NCBI GenBank assembly: GCA_026874595.1
Contig: CM049320.1
Span: 16,258,988 to 16,322,987 of the forward strand
Direction of reading: 5' to 3'
From: Sipunculus nudus
Taxonomy: Eukaryota; Annelida; Sipuncula; Golfingiida; Sipunculidae
Length of the DNA stretch: 64,000 nt
Of the stretch, positions 11,861 to 23,100 are shown one piece after another; the stretch's first letter is position 1, and each line of letters starts with the position of its first letter. The notes beneath the pieces were generated by a model, which was not told the origin of the DNA, made no database searches, and saw nothing but the letters and a program-made list of their open reading frames with translations. The position numbers and the translations under genes are program-made.

Positions 11861-13002
11861 CTCCCTGCTGGTGAACCGAGTTCGATCCAGTTTGTGTTTA
11901 TGAGAGTGGGTTTGCAGTGGCCTTTCCTAGGTCGGTGGTTCTCACAGGGTACATAGGCTTCCTCTATCTCTAGACATCATCCATTCAATGATGCCAAAAC
12001 GGATGGGATTTGGCAACGTATTATCCATATCCAGAACCTTTGATTCATTGCCCTGTAGAATTTCTGACACGGATAAGATACAACAACACATAATTTAGTT
12101 TTACACCACCAGAATACCCAAAAGATATATCAGAATTCGGAGTGATTATCATTAATATGCCCAAACATGATCCAACTGCCAGTCCTTGTTGTAAGCCTTT
12201 CACTAAAGATATGCATGGAGAGTTGTTGGCTATTAAGCCTTGCCTTTGCTTACCTTAATCTCCTATTTGACGCATCTTCTTGCTTCCAAGTCTGTGACAT
12301 GATCACGCTTTCACATACCTTGATTCCGCGATCCCCTTTGGCATCAGTTTCTCGAAAAATTATCCATATGGCAAGTGTTAGGGCTGAAATCACCGCTGTC
12401 AATCAAACCGCACCAATAGAATGTTGACAGTACACTGTTCACACGCCATGTTAACAAGAAAATGAACACAGTCTGATTTGATGAGTCCGATCCTCTTTGC
12501 CACCATTTGTTTCTGGCCACATGCATGGGTAGTGTGGTTAAAATTAAGTTCCTCGATCCGCATACTTTTAACAAGACTTACCACCTTAAATACAAATACA
12601 CCTTCTGTATCCTTGAAAAAAAACATCCATATCGTAGCTGCACTCGCAATAATAACAGGTAAAATCACATTTTTTGAGTATTGCGAACAGATGCATACCT
12701 TTGATAATGATACGGTGCCGAAATGGAAGGCACTGTACGTGGAAGGTTGCACTGGGATTGCAACTGCGACAGTCACGGAGTATTTGACCTGTGAGGGGTC
12801 GAGTTCTAGTGGGACGGACGGCACACGATTATGGGTTTTCCTTTGGGTCATCGGTGTTTTATTGTATACAAAGTCCATTATGAAGGCACGCAGTTATTCA
12901 GATGTATTAAAATATATTTTTGAGTATTTATATGTTTGTCGGCTGAGTGCTCATACGGACGTGTTGTTATCCCATAATAAACACAATGATGACCATGGAT
13001 AA
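11861..13002. other. Unassigned stretch with two antiparallel ORFs
   Basis: 12478-13002 (plus) is open for 174 codons and 12399-12878 (minus) for 159 codons, overlapping. Neither shows a recognisable domain. The plus ORF has hydrophobic stretches near its start and near RLWVFLWVIGVLLY. No splice signals or start context favour either one. They may be chance ORFs or a degraded gene; no function is assigned. Confidence 0.2.
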
Positions 13003-15349
13003 AAATAATTGTCCATGAGAGACAGGACTACAGAGACTGCTGAATACATCCATGCGGAACCAGTCACGATACATCTTGAGACGTATGAATTCACTACTAA
13101 CTGGATCTGTTAAGTCAGTCGAAAAAGAACGTCTTTTTTTTACTTAGCCAAACTGATTGTAAAAAGGCCAATCCAAAACAATTTTTTTACGTAGCTGAAC
13201 TCATTTTAAAAGGTCGATCCGTAGTGAATGTTGTTGTGATTTTTTTTGCGTATATGCAGTCGTCAAGGGCATTTGTGAAAGCGGGATGTTGGCCAAAACC
13301 TTCAGTAAGCTGGCTATTTGGAAGATTAAAATTAGGATGGTAGGTCGTGCAGTGAAGCGTGATAAAAAGACAAACACACAGACAATCAGAAATTAATTAT
13401 AGATTTCATAGGAATGGTCTAAGGTAGTGCTCTATTGTATGAATGTTTCGGGTTCAATGATTTTTGTAGAGTTATAGAGAGCAAAACTTGGTCATGTTGG
13501 CAATAAATCTGTATCAGTCTTCTTCTGCAAATATGTTCCGTCAGATTCATTAATATTTCACAACAATTACCATAAGCCTGTTCTTGTTAACTTTTTTTTC
13601 AAATAATGTTACTCAAATGATTTTTGGCTTAATTTAAATTTAAATAATTAAATTGAACTTAGCCTTTTCTCCTTATACGTTTACAGCTGTAATCCTGAAA
13701 TGGCACAAATTTATATACACAACATGCCATGAATATTTCTAGTAATCTCTAGCTAGTTTATATCAACCTATATGTTAGGGGTTAAATTTAAAAAATAATG
13801 TAAAAAAATAGGTTCACAAAGTAGATATTTATAGCAATAAATAAGGCGCTCCCTGGATCTACAAGCAGAGCTGTATACTGGTGCATAATTTTTGTCCATA
13901 TCGAACTTATAAGTAAAATCAATCCATGATTAAAATAAATTTAATATTATTATTTGTATTTTGATTTTGCTTCCAAAAGGAATCTTTTATTAATATAAGT
14001 ATTTTGATCAAAAAAATATTTTGAATGCGCAGCTTGTTAATGCAATGTAGCCAAAGTCATTCAGTATGAATAAACAGAATTGGCAACATGCCAAGATTTT
14101 GTCAGCATCTATAAATGGATTTGACATGGTGCCAACACTAATTTGGGCTTGGCATTGAGGTGCGGACCGGACCGGTCCGTGACATAAGCGGTCCGGTCCT
14201 GGTCCAGCTCTAGGCGGTCTAGTCCAGTGGGTTGATCGGTCGAAGCGGTCCGGTCCATTTAATATAATATCATTATAAATAAATTAAAATTGTATTTTTT
14301 TAATTCTGCGTTTATTCTACATATCTTTCATTACATATTTTTGTTAAAATGTTTAACAAACCGAATATCACATACGGAGCAAAGCATGCATAACAATTTG
14401 ATATTATAATTATATATAATTTTAGAATCGCAAGATCCGGGTATGAATTTTTTATGACAACAGTGGAGTATTTTGTGTTACTGTGTGGAGCATGGTGGTA
14501 GAATATAAACCAAATTGTGCAGAGTGGGGCGAGCTGGTTCAAAGAATTTGCAGGGCGGGGATGGCTGCGGGCTAATCTATAGATAATACATAGGCCTATA
14601 TGTATATATTTAATGTTTTAATGCATAGAAACTGTTCTTATCTTACTTTGATATACAGTGATACAGAGGAATAGCATCAGCATTATGCAACACAGCATGC
14701 AGGATACAATAATTCTAATGCTGAACATGATTGTCACATCAGTCATAAGTTAACAACAAAAATAACCCTTTACTGTTACTCAGAAAAAAAAAACACATAA
14801 TATAAAATACAGGTTTATAATTACGCTCTTGCAGTTTCAATATTGGTTTAAAAATATTTTACGTGGCTAAAGAATTTTTCTTTGAGAAATTAATTAAAAA
14901 TTGTTGATAACAAGATTTATATAGGTTAAAAATTTAAACCATAAAGTCACCTGATTATCTTAAACCTTTAAATAGGCAGAGTGGTCAATGTTTCAATGTT
15001 TTATTCAAATTTTTGCTATGGACCTTCTAATAAAACTGTATGCTTCTTTGATGCTAACGTTCAGTTATCACATTGATAATAAAACATATTTATAACACGT
15101 TCCATGCATGTTAGCCTGTTTGCTGATCCGCGCAGGTTGACAGTGAAACATCCAAGACTGCATGAATTTGTTGCCCGAACATTCAGCCTACATTCTGGAA
15201 ATGCAAACAGAGAAGAACAATGAAATTAAAATTGTTTGCGTTACAGGCCTGCAGCTAGAATATTTGTTGCTTATTTCACCGTGACTGATATTTTAACAAC
15301 ATGAACTTCCCCACTTAATCATCACCCATATCTTTCCATAACAAATTAA
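13003..15349. other. AT-rich non-genic stretch
   Basis: No gene is supported. About 13410-13660 resembles the decayed tandem core seen at 5220-5700 (shared GGTAGTGCT, then a GATTTTTG...GAGTTAT pattern). 14161-14255 is a GC-rich patch rich in GGTCCGGTCC and its complement. The rest is AT-rich with poly-A runs. Confidence 0.4.
14161..14255. repeat. GC-rich cluster of GGTCCGGTCC palindromic motifs
   Basis: In AT-rich surroundings, about 95 bp contain repeated GCGGTCCGGTCC and GGACCGGACCGGTCC motifs in both orientations. This density looks like the terminal part of a DNA transposon or an array of protein-binding sites. No matching opposite end was found nearby. Confidence 0.4.
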
Positions 15350-15618
15350 GCTAAGATTCCTTATAAGAATAATATTGGTATTGACTTAATAAAATGAGGT
15401 GAGATTCTTTATGCGCAGATCCGGCATGCGGAATACGTATCCGGAAAACGAATCGTTTCATATGGCCCACAACGTTTTCTGAAGGTACCGGATATTGTCC
15501 AGCTAGGGGCAACACATAGAAAAATATGCATGCATGCCGCCGTGCAAGTTCACATGAAATCTCTTAAGATGTATTACGTATACCGCATATCGCATTCCGT
15601 ACATAAGGAATCTTAGCT
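15350..15618. mobile_element. MITE-like element with 15-bp perfect terminal inverted repeats
   Basis: GCTAAGATTCCTTAT at 15350-15364 is the exact reverse complement of 15603-15617. TTAA lies directly outside on the left (15346-15349) and, after one extra T, on the right (15619-15622). A TTAA target duplication is typical of piggyBac-type elements. The interior carries GC-rich motifs such as GGCATGCGGAATACG. It encodes nothing. Confidence 0.55.
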
Positions 15619-15885
15619 TTAAGATTTCTTGTGAACGATATGCGGCATGCGGAATGCGGAAAAATTCGTTATTGACTAAAGAAATAAGGTGATATCCTTA
15701 TGTGGATACGGCATGCAGAATACGCATATCCCTCAAAACGTACACAACATGTGGCGTTTTTCCGGTTCCGCATGGTAACCGGGAGCAACACACGGAAAAC
15801 ATGCACGCTGCCGTGCGGGTAAATATAATATTTCTCAATACGCATTCCGGATGCTGCATGCCGCCTTCAGCACATATATAGAAAC
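15619..15885. repeat. Diverged second copy of the MITE interior
   Basis: About 15685-15860 repeats in the same order the internal motifs of the preceding element: ATAAGGTGA, GGCATGCAGAATACG, CACAACATG, GGAGCAACACA, CATGCACGCTGCCGTGC. It lacks the clear terminal inverted repeats. It is either an older copy or part of a larger composite. Confidence 0.45.
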
Positions 15886-16073
15886 TTGATAGCTATAGGC
15901 CTATTTCAAACCTCAATAATTAAATCTTTAAATTGACCCTTGTATTATTATAATTATTATTTTATTTAAATTTATCATAAGAATTCGAATCTATAATAAG
16001 TTTCGACGAAAAATAATAATTTACAAGGTACTTCGTTGGTCTATTCAACATGTGCAGGTTCGGGACCGGCTAT

Positions 16074-16218
16074 ACGCACGATTTTCTCGTGCGCAGGCGC
16101 ACGACTGGTCGTGCGTAGTGTATTGCAATATGCACGATATTGTCGTGCACATAGAGGATAGCATGCACGACAATATACCGTGTATATTGTTGTGTTACCT
16201 GCACGAGATTATCGTGCA
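16074..16218. repeat. Array of GCACGA...TCGTGC palindromes (locus 1)
   Basis: Five imperfect palindromes with arms GCACGA/TCGTGC occur at about 16075, 16099 (GCACGACTGGTCGTGC), 16132, 16164 and 16201, spaced 24-37 bp. The same motif forms a second array at 27001-27140. A plus ORF over it (16052-16309) is low-complexity in origin. Confidence 0.6.
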
Positions 16219-16559
16219 CATTGTATGCTATGTACACAAAATCACAGTTCCATTTATATTTGAGTTAAAATTCCGTATACATTATATTATAACCATTCAT
16301 TTTATTTAGTTACAACCACGCCGCTATTGGTTCAAAAACATCGTGTGTGCGGCTCTGTAATAGCTAGTCTGGTTCCCCGTCACATAGAGTAAAGTTAAGC
16401 CTACTTTAGTCTTTAGCTTAAAACCTTTTATTAAATATATTTAGAATAATTTCCAAAATCTTGTGATCCATACGAATTATAATTTAACTATGCCTTACCA
16501 TGTTTATTCTTATACACTGGAATATCTTACATACATGGCACTGATACATGCCACAACTA

Positions 16560-16689
16560 ATAGGCCTATATCAGTGGCGGGTCCGGAAATTCGTGAATGG
16601 GGGCGCTGATATACTGGGTTAGCGGTCGATGGGTTTTAAGCAATATATAAATCATAAATACATATATATTCAAATATATATATATAATT

Positions 16690-16732
<43 letters not shown>

Positions 16733-16900
16733 TACTATATACATGATATATATTCAGCGTATGAAATTTTTTTTTCTCATCTACATGAATTAAATGTAGA
16801 GATATTGTTCATTTGAAAGTTAATTAAAGTATACACGGGGAAATGTATGGGGGGGGGGGGTGACCCCTCCCGTATTGAGAATTTTTTTTTTATTTTAAAG
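16560..16900. repeat. Simple repeats: (AT)n and poly-G
   Basis: An AT-dinucleotide-rich tract lies at about 16660-16748 and a G homopolymer at about 16851-16860, with a poly-T run just after. No gene is seen. Confidence 0.7.
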
Positions 16901-18850
16901 GGGACATGACCCAGTTCTTGCTGTTATGACCCAGCAGAGTGCATATAACGGTAAGACTCCCTCCCTGGATATAGAAACATTTAGATGCTATCTTATTAAA
17001 TCTTTATCACAGAGCTCTTCATTCATATCCTCAACTTATGAATAGGATGTAATAAACTTTGGATATATTAATAATTTAATTGCTGGGGAATAAACAAAGA
17101 TATCTAAACAAGAAAAATTAATAACGAATAACTGGGAAAAGAAATAGATAAAATGAGAGATGTAATAGCTCAACCCCTCTGAATCCGCCACAGCCTATCT
17201 TGAACATAATTTTATAATATACAGATGTGTTGAAATACCAGCTTATAACACAGTTAGATTACAACATTTTATGTTGACTGTGTGAATTGCTATGTAAGAA
17301 TACAAAAGGGAATATGTTAATATGCAAGAACGCAGTTGTCAGTATAGAAAAAGTATAACATTTTAGGTGATGTATTAACAAACAAAAATATTTAATCCGA
17401 GGAGTCAGGATCCATTGTTATATTCATCATAGTGAGCAAAGGTGAACTTAAGTTTTATTGCAACATTAGCTTTCTTGGGAAGGTAGATATTGTGATATGT
17501 CCTTATTGCTCTAAAGAGAGAAATTAAAAATTAAATGTTCCACATGGTTGATAATTTGTAGTATACTTTATCTGTAGGTGGAACCTTGTTACATAAATCA
17601 AAATTTTGTGGAGTGATATTACATATTAATTGGCCGCAGAAATACTATAATCCTTGTATGATCTTTTCAGAATGTTTGAGCAAACTAACGGGTAACGGCT
17701 ATCTTTGTGAAGTAAGCAATGTCACCTGAATAATGAAATGAGTTTCTTTTGTAATAACCTTCATCCTTCTATCTTTCGAATTCTTCAGATGTGGTCATGA
17801 CGTATAGTGTGCGATGAAATGCAAGCATGCATGTGATACGAGGCAGTTTGACTGAATTAGGGAGCAATTAAATGGTGACGATGGTTGATTGTAAGCTGTA
17901 ATTACTTTAGAATCTCATTGCATTTCATAGGAATATAATCTTTTGTGTCATGACATTAAGTTTGTCATTATCAACTTCGATGTAGGGTCTGGAATGACCT
18001 AACATTCATATATCATTAATTTGAATGGAGTTGAACTGGGATTCAATTTGTTGGCTGCAAACCGGATTGCTATGGCTTTTAGTCCTTCCTTCGCGCTGTA
18101 TCTCAGTAAATTTTTGCATGTTTTGTACTACGAGGAAAGTAAATTGACATGTTCGCAAATAGTCAGGGATTGTTTGTATTATATAAATTTGTATGTGTGT
18201 GTACGTTCCAGTATATATGGTTGTATGTGTAAACACAGGAGGCGGAAGGAGGGGAGATGGCATTATTAGTACCATCTTCTGCACTGGGTTGAAATAAGAA
18301 CTGCAAAAGAATTAAAGCTGTACTAGCTGGTACTTCTTTTGGATTTATTCGTGTTCTATTAACCCTGCGCGAAGCGAGGATTAGTGTTTTCACTCGATTG
18401 TGTGTGTGTATGATATCTCGAGACGGTATAACGGATCTTATTGAATTTTATTTTGACACCATACGGCCATCTATCGAGCGTGATCCGTTGCGTCACAGGT
18501 CGCAGTGACGATGCGCCACGTGCCGTTTCCCTGAAAGGTGTCTGTAATCCCACGTACATCATGGGAAGGGGGGGGGGCGCATGGTTGTTGTTCGTTATGT
18601 TTATAGTCAAGTACAACAATACCATGATGTCCAGGGTATTTTTTTAAATATTCAGTTAAAAAATTCCAAAAAATAACAGATGAAATTGAAAAAAATGCAG
18701 ATCACTATATCTTCCGCGCAGGTTTTGCGTCCCCATATCTGACGCATACATAATTCTTTATGCAATACTTTTATTTACTAAACCACTAAAAGTGCGTTCG
18801 CAGCTAAGCACCACCCCTATGAAAACCTGTAGGCCTACTTATAACCAATA
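16901..18850. other. Non-genic stretch
   Basis: No exon with convincing composition or splice signals is seen. About 18365-18560 is relatively rich in CpG (for example ATCGAGCGTGATCCGTTGCG) compared with its surroundings, but no promoter can be claimed. ORFs of 60-90 residues on both strands look random. A poly-G run lies at about 18568-18577. Confidence 0.35.
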
Positions 18851-20072
18851 TGTAGCGGCCTCCACCCCTGATCTTATTTTAGCCTCGAATCGCACGGGTC
18901 ATCATGAAGCGAAGACAATGTAGTATAAAATGTTTATTCTGTTCTTTCTATTTCACAGCTTTCAATATCCATCTACAATCCTTTCTTCGCTCTCTACTTT
19001 ATCAATGACTGGGTTGACTAGGCTGACCAATAACCGGATTGACCAATGATTGACCAGATTGACCAGATTGACCAGATTGACCGTCGAAACTGAAGAAAAA
19101 GTAAAGAAAATCCCTGACAGATCTAGGAATAACTAATTAATAAATCTATAAACAAATTAGACCTATATAAAATAATTGAAATTCAGACAGCAATTAGATA
19201 TATAATTTGTACGTATGCTAGTGAATTAATATCCCTGACTATCAATAACAGATTCCCTTTTAGCCACACTAACGGATGCACAACTGTATCAACTGTCAAG
19301 AAAATATTTAACTGATTAAAATAAACAGACACAAAACAGACTTAATTACAATACATTTAGCCTCTAAGACAAGCATAGATTAAAAACTGAATAAAAATAA
19401 AATACTCTTAGCAGCTGCATACTATGATACATAGACCATGAGAGATTATTTAGATCATGAAGTATTATCTATTTCAACTTAAGAAATTGGTTACAATATT
19501 AGCTATTACTGTTTACAGACCTAGCAAGCTCCAGATAATCAACCTGACAGACATGTTACACAGCTGACTATTCATATTCTACAAAAACTGTTAATTCTGA
19601 CATAATATTGATAATAGAACTTAAGAAATATGTGTAACCCTTGTTTAACAAGCATCTTATATAAAGTTATCCTTTACCTTATGGCTTCTCTGGGGTAGGA
19701 CCACGGTTAAAATCTTCTTTTCTCTAATGCTTGCTGACTTGTTGACTTTACTTAAAGGACTACGTGGCAACTACGTCACTTCCCCCCAGCCCATGCAGCA
19801 AGGACAGTCCAGACGGCGAGGACAGTACAGACCAGGGCAAGAAATGGGGACAGATACACTTGTAAACAAACCCTTGCCATGAGGGTATAATATGATACAC
19901 ACAGACTGTCCCCAGCCACGAGCTACCCTGTACACAGTGGACAGCCTGCCTAGGGTCACTCAGGTCATAACAAAGACACCAGACACCCAGTCCCTGGATA
20001 GTATCAGCTACTGCTAAGGCCCTCATAGCTTGAGGTCTAATTCTCTAAAGGATTGAGCAGCTGCCATTTACA
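18851..20072 (-). repeat. 3' LTR of the BEL/Pao element
   Basis: This is a 1222-bp copy of the repeat at 25370-26591. By eye it differs at one base near 20025 (CATAGCTT here, CATGGCTT in the other). It contains a short tandem array of GACCAGATT units at about 19020-19085. An 88-residue minus ORF at its right end is repeated in both LTRs and is not taken as a gene. Confidence 0.9.
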
Positions 20073-20171
20073 CTCCCACCAATTGCTTACAGTAAATCCA
20101 AATACAAGAAATGTGATAATTATAAGAAAGTAAGCAATTTAACGGTAAGCTGCTCCAACTCAACATCTATG
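20073..20171 (-). other. Tail between stop codon and 3' LTR
   Basis: These 99 bp replace the region where an integrase core of several hundred codons would normally lie. In element orientation the stretch ends with the purine-rich AATTGGTGGGAG directly before the LTR, a plausible polypurine tract for plus-strand priming. Confidence 0.6.
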
Positions 20172-23100
20172 CTAAACCTGGAAAGTTAAATTTCTGATAA
20201 AGTCGGCCACTGCTTTGCTTCCTCCGATGATCCAATATCCTTGGCTTCGTATTTGATTTAAGGTTTGACCTCGTCCTTGATGCTGTATCTGTTTGTGGCA
20301 GTGTTCAATTATGATCTTGGTGATATGCCCATCCTTAGGCAACACTAGAGGGTGCTTTTGATCTAAACCCATTGAAGAACTACGCAGACGCCCTCCAACT
20401 CTAATTACGCCGTTTTCCATGTATGGACAGAGACTGTGTAACTTGCTAGTCGAGGCAACTTCCTTGTTTCGGCAAAGTGCTTGCAATTCATCTCGAAAAG
20501 CAGCTTGTTGAACTAGCTTGATCACACAGTGAGCTGCTTGGTTGATTTCACTAACATTCAGAAACTTATCTTGAGGCCTTCCAGGAACAATACGTCTTAT
20601 TCGCGCCACAATTCTAGTCAGGAGATTCCAATCAGAAAACCTTGAAAGCCTTTCTAGAATGTCATTAGAGCTGGTTGACTTAACATTCAGTGCCTGAACT
20701 CTGACTTCTGGGTCTCCCACCATCAGACTTGGGTTTATTGAAGATGTGGCTGTCCAATCGGCCCTCTGGAGGAACTCTGGTCCTGTGAACCAATTTGTTG
20801 TAAGGAGCTCATCTGCACTTAGGCCACGAGAGGCATGATCAGCAGGATTGTTTTCGGTGGTTACATAATGCCACTGTTTGACATCTGTATGCTCCCTGAT
20901 ACACTGAACTCTATTGGCCACAAACACATGAAACCTCTTGGCATCATTACTGATGTAGGCTAGAACGATTTGTGAATCACTCCAGAAGTATTCCCCGTCA
21001 ATAGGAATTTGTAGCTCCTCTTTTAGTTTAATGCTCATTTTGGCAGCGACCATTGCTGCAGTGAGTTCAAGCCGTGGTATGGTGACAACCTTTACAGGAG
21101 AAACTCTCGCTTTACTGGCGACCAGACAGCAATGTGCTCTCTCCGGACCCACGAATCGCAAGTATGAACACATACCATAACCCTTGGTGCTTGCATCAGA
21201 GAAGTGATGGATTTCTACTCTGGAAACTGAATTGAGATCTGAAGGTTTGTAGCACCTAGGAATCTGGATCTTGCAGAGGTTACGGATATCCTTCTTCCAT
21301 TCCTCCCACCGTGGCCTCAGACTATCTGAAATGGGTTCGTCCCATGCTGTGCCGCGCTTGCACATTTCCTGGAGGATGGCTTTGCCTTGAAGAACAAACG
21401 GCGCTATGAATCCAAGTGGGTCATACACACTTGCGACGGTTGCTAAGATTCCTCTACGGGTGTTAGGGTGTTCTTTCACTTGCAGTTGGAATGTGAACAC
21501 ATCAGGCTCAGTGTTCCAGTGGAGGCCCAAGGTTCTTTCAACGGGTAGGTCATCCCTCTGCAAATTTACTTCTTGGATTCCCTTAGCTCGTTCAGAGACT
21601 GGAATACTCTCAATGACACTGCGGTTGTTGGACAAAAACTTATGAAGGCGTAATTTCCCAAGTGAGCAAAGTTCACGAGCCTCCTTAACCAATCTCTTTG
21701 CCACTTGAACACTTTCTACACTTGTTACACCATCGTCAACATAAAAGTCTTGACTCAGGAATGAAGCAGCCAGTGGGTATTTCTCACCATACGTTTTAGC
21801 AAGATGTTTCAAGCCAAAGTTGGCACATCCTGGCGAAGATGTCGCACCAAACAAGTGTACATTCATTCTGTAGTCCAGTGGCTCTTTGCTGGTGTCACCT
21901 CCCTCCCACCAGAGAAATCTAAGGTAGTTCCTATCATCAGGACTGACATGAAACTGATGAAACATTTTTTCGACGTCACACATCACTGCAACTGGATGTC
22001 TGCGGAACCGGCACAAAACCCCAAACAGGTTATTCGTGAGGTCAGGACCTGATAGCAGATGGTCATTCAAGGACTCCCCTCTGTATCTTGCTGAACAGTC
22101 AAAAACCACCCTTAGTTTGTCTGGCTTTTTCGGATGCCATACTCCGTGATGTGGGATATAGTATAGCTCGCCCGGATTTGGCACTCCCTCTGCCAGCTCT
22201 GCATGGCCATCCTTCAGGGTTTCTTCGATGGTTTGTGTGTAGCGTTCCTTATACTGAGGATTACTGTCTAAGCGTTTCTTGAGGTTGGACAACCTTATGT
22301 CAGCCAGTTTACGGTTGTTTGGCAATTCAGGTCGGGTTCTGAAGGGTAAAGGTAACTCAAAATGGTCCTTGGCATTTTTTACTATGCTGTTCTCCAATAT
22401 CTGTAGAAATTTGATGTCATCCTGGGAAGTTATCACGTCTCTGCTCTTTGAGTCTCTAAAGTCAGACTCTAACAAATTGAGAACATCAAGTGGTGTAACT
22501 GGTGGAGCTTCCTTCAAACTAGTGCGGTGACAAAATCCTGAAACTTCAGTAGAGTTAATGGTTGCTAGACTTCCAACTATGCTCCAACCTAGGTCAGTTT
22601 TGACTGCATATGGCTGACCAGTCTCGCCTGTAATAACCTGACGTGGAGCTAAAGCAGTAGAACAGTTGTAACCTATCAGCAATCCAATTTCGCAGTCCAT
22701 CAGTGGAGGCATCTCAGGTGCAATTGAAGCAAGGTGATTCCAGGACTTGACTGTTTCACTTTTTGGAATGTGCTGTCTATCAAGTGGGATGAAACTCTGA
22801 GTGTAGGCCGAGGGAAGATCGATATACTGGCCCGAGGTGTATCCTCTTACTCGAAGACCACTAACCCTGTCACAAATCACTGATACATCCTTTCCAAGTA
22901 ACGTAGTCAACTTGAGTTTGACAGATTCTGTAGGTACTGAGAGTCCTTCACACACCCTCTCATCAATAAATGTGTTATCACTTTGGGTGTCCAGAAGGGC
23001 ATATACTAATTTCTCACTCTGGGGATTTTGAGCTGAGGAAAGCCATACAGGTACGACATTTGTTGTACTTGAATTTCCACTGCTAGCATTCAGGGAGACT

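Noticed and set aside
12399-13002. A new gene at the antiparallel 159- and 174-codon ORFs
   Set aside because: No recognisable domain, no supporting splice signals, and the two frames overlap on opposite strands. Kept only as an unassigned stretch.
19760-20026. 88-residue minus-strand ORF present identically in both BEL/Pao LTRs
   Set aside because: It lies wholly in the LTR, has no domain, and is duplicated only because the LTRs are identical.
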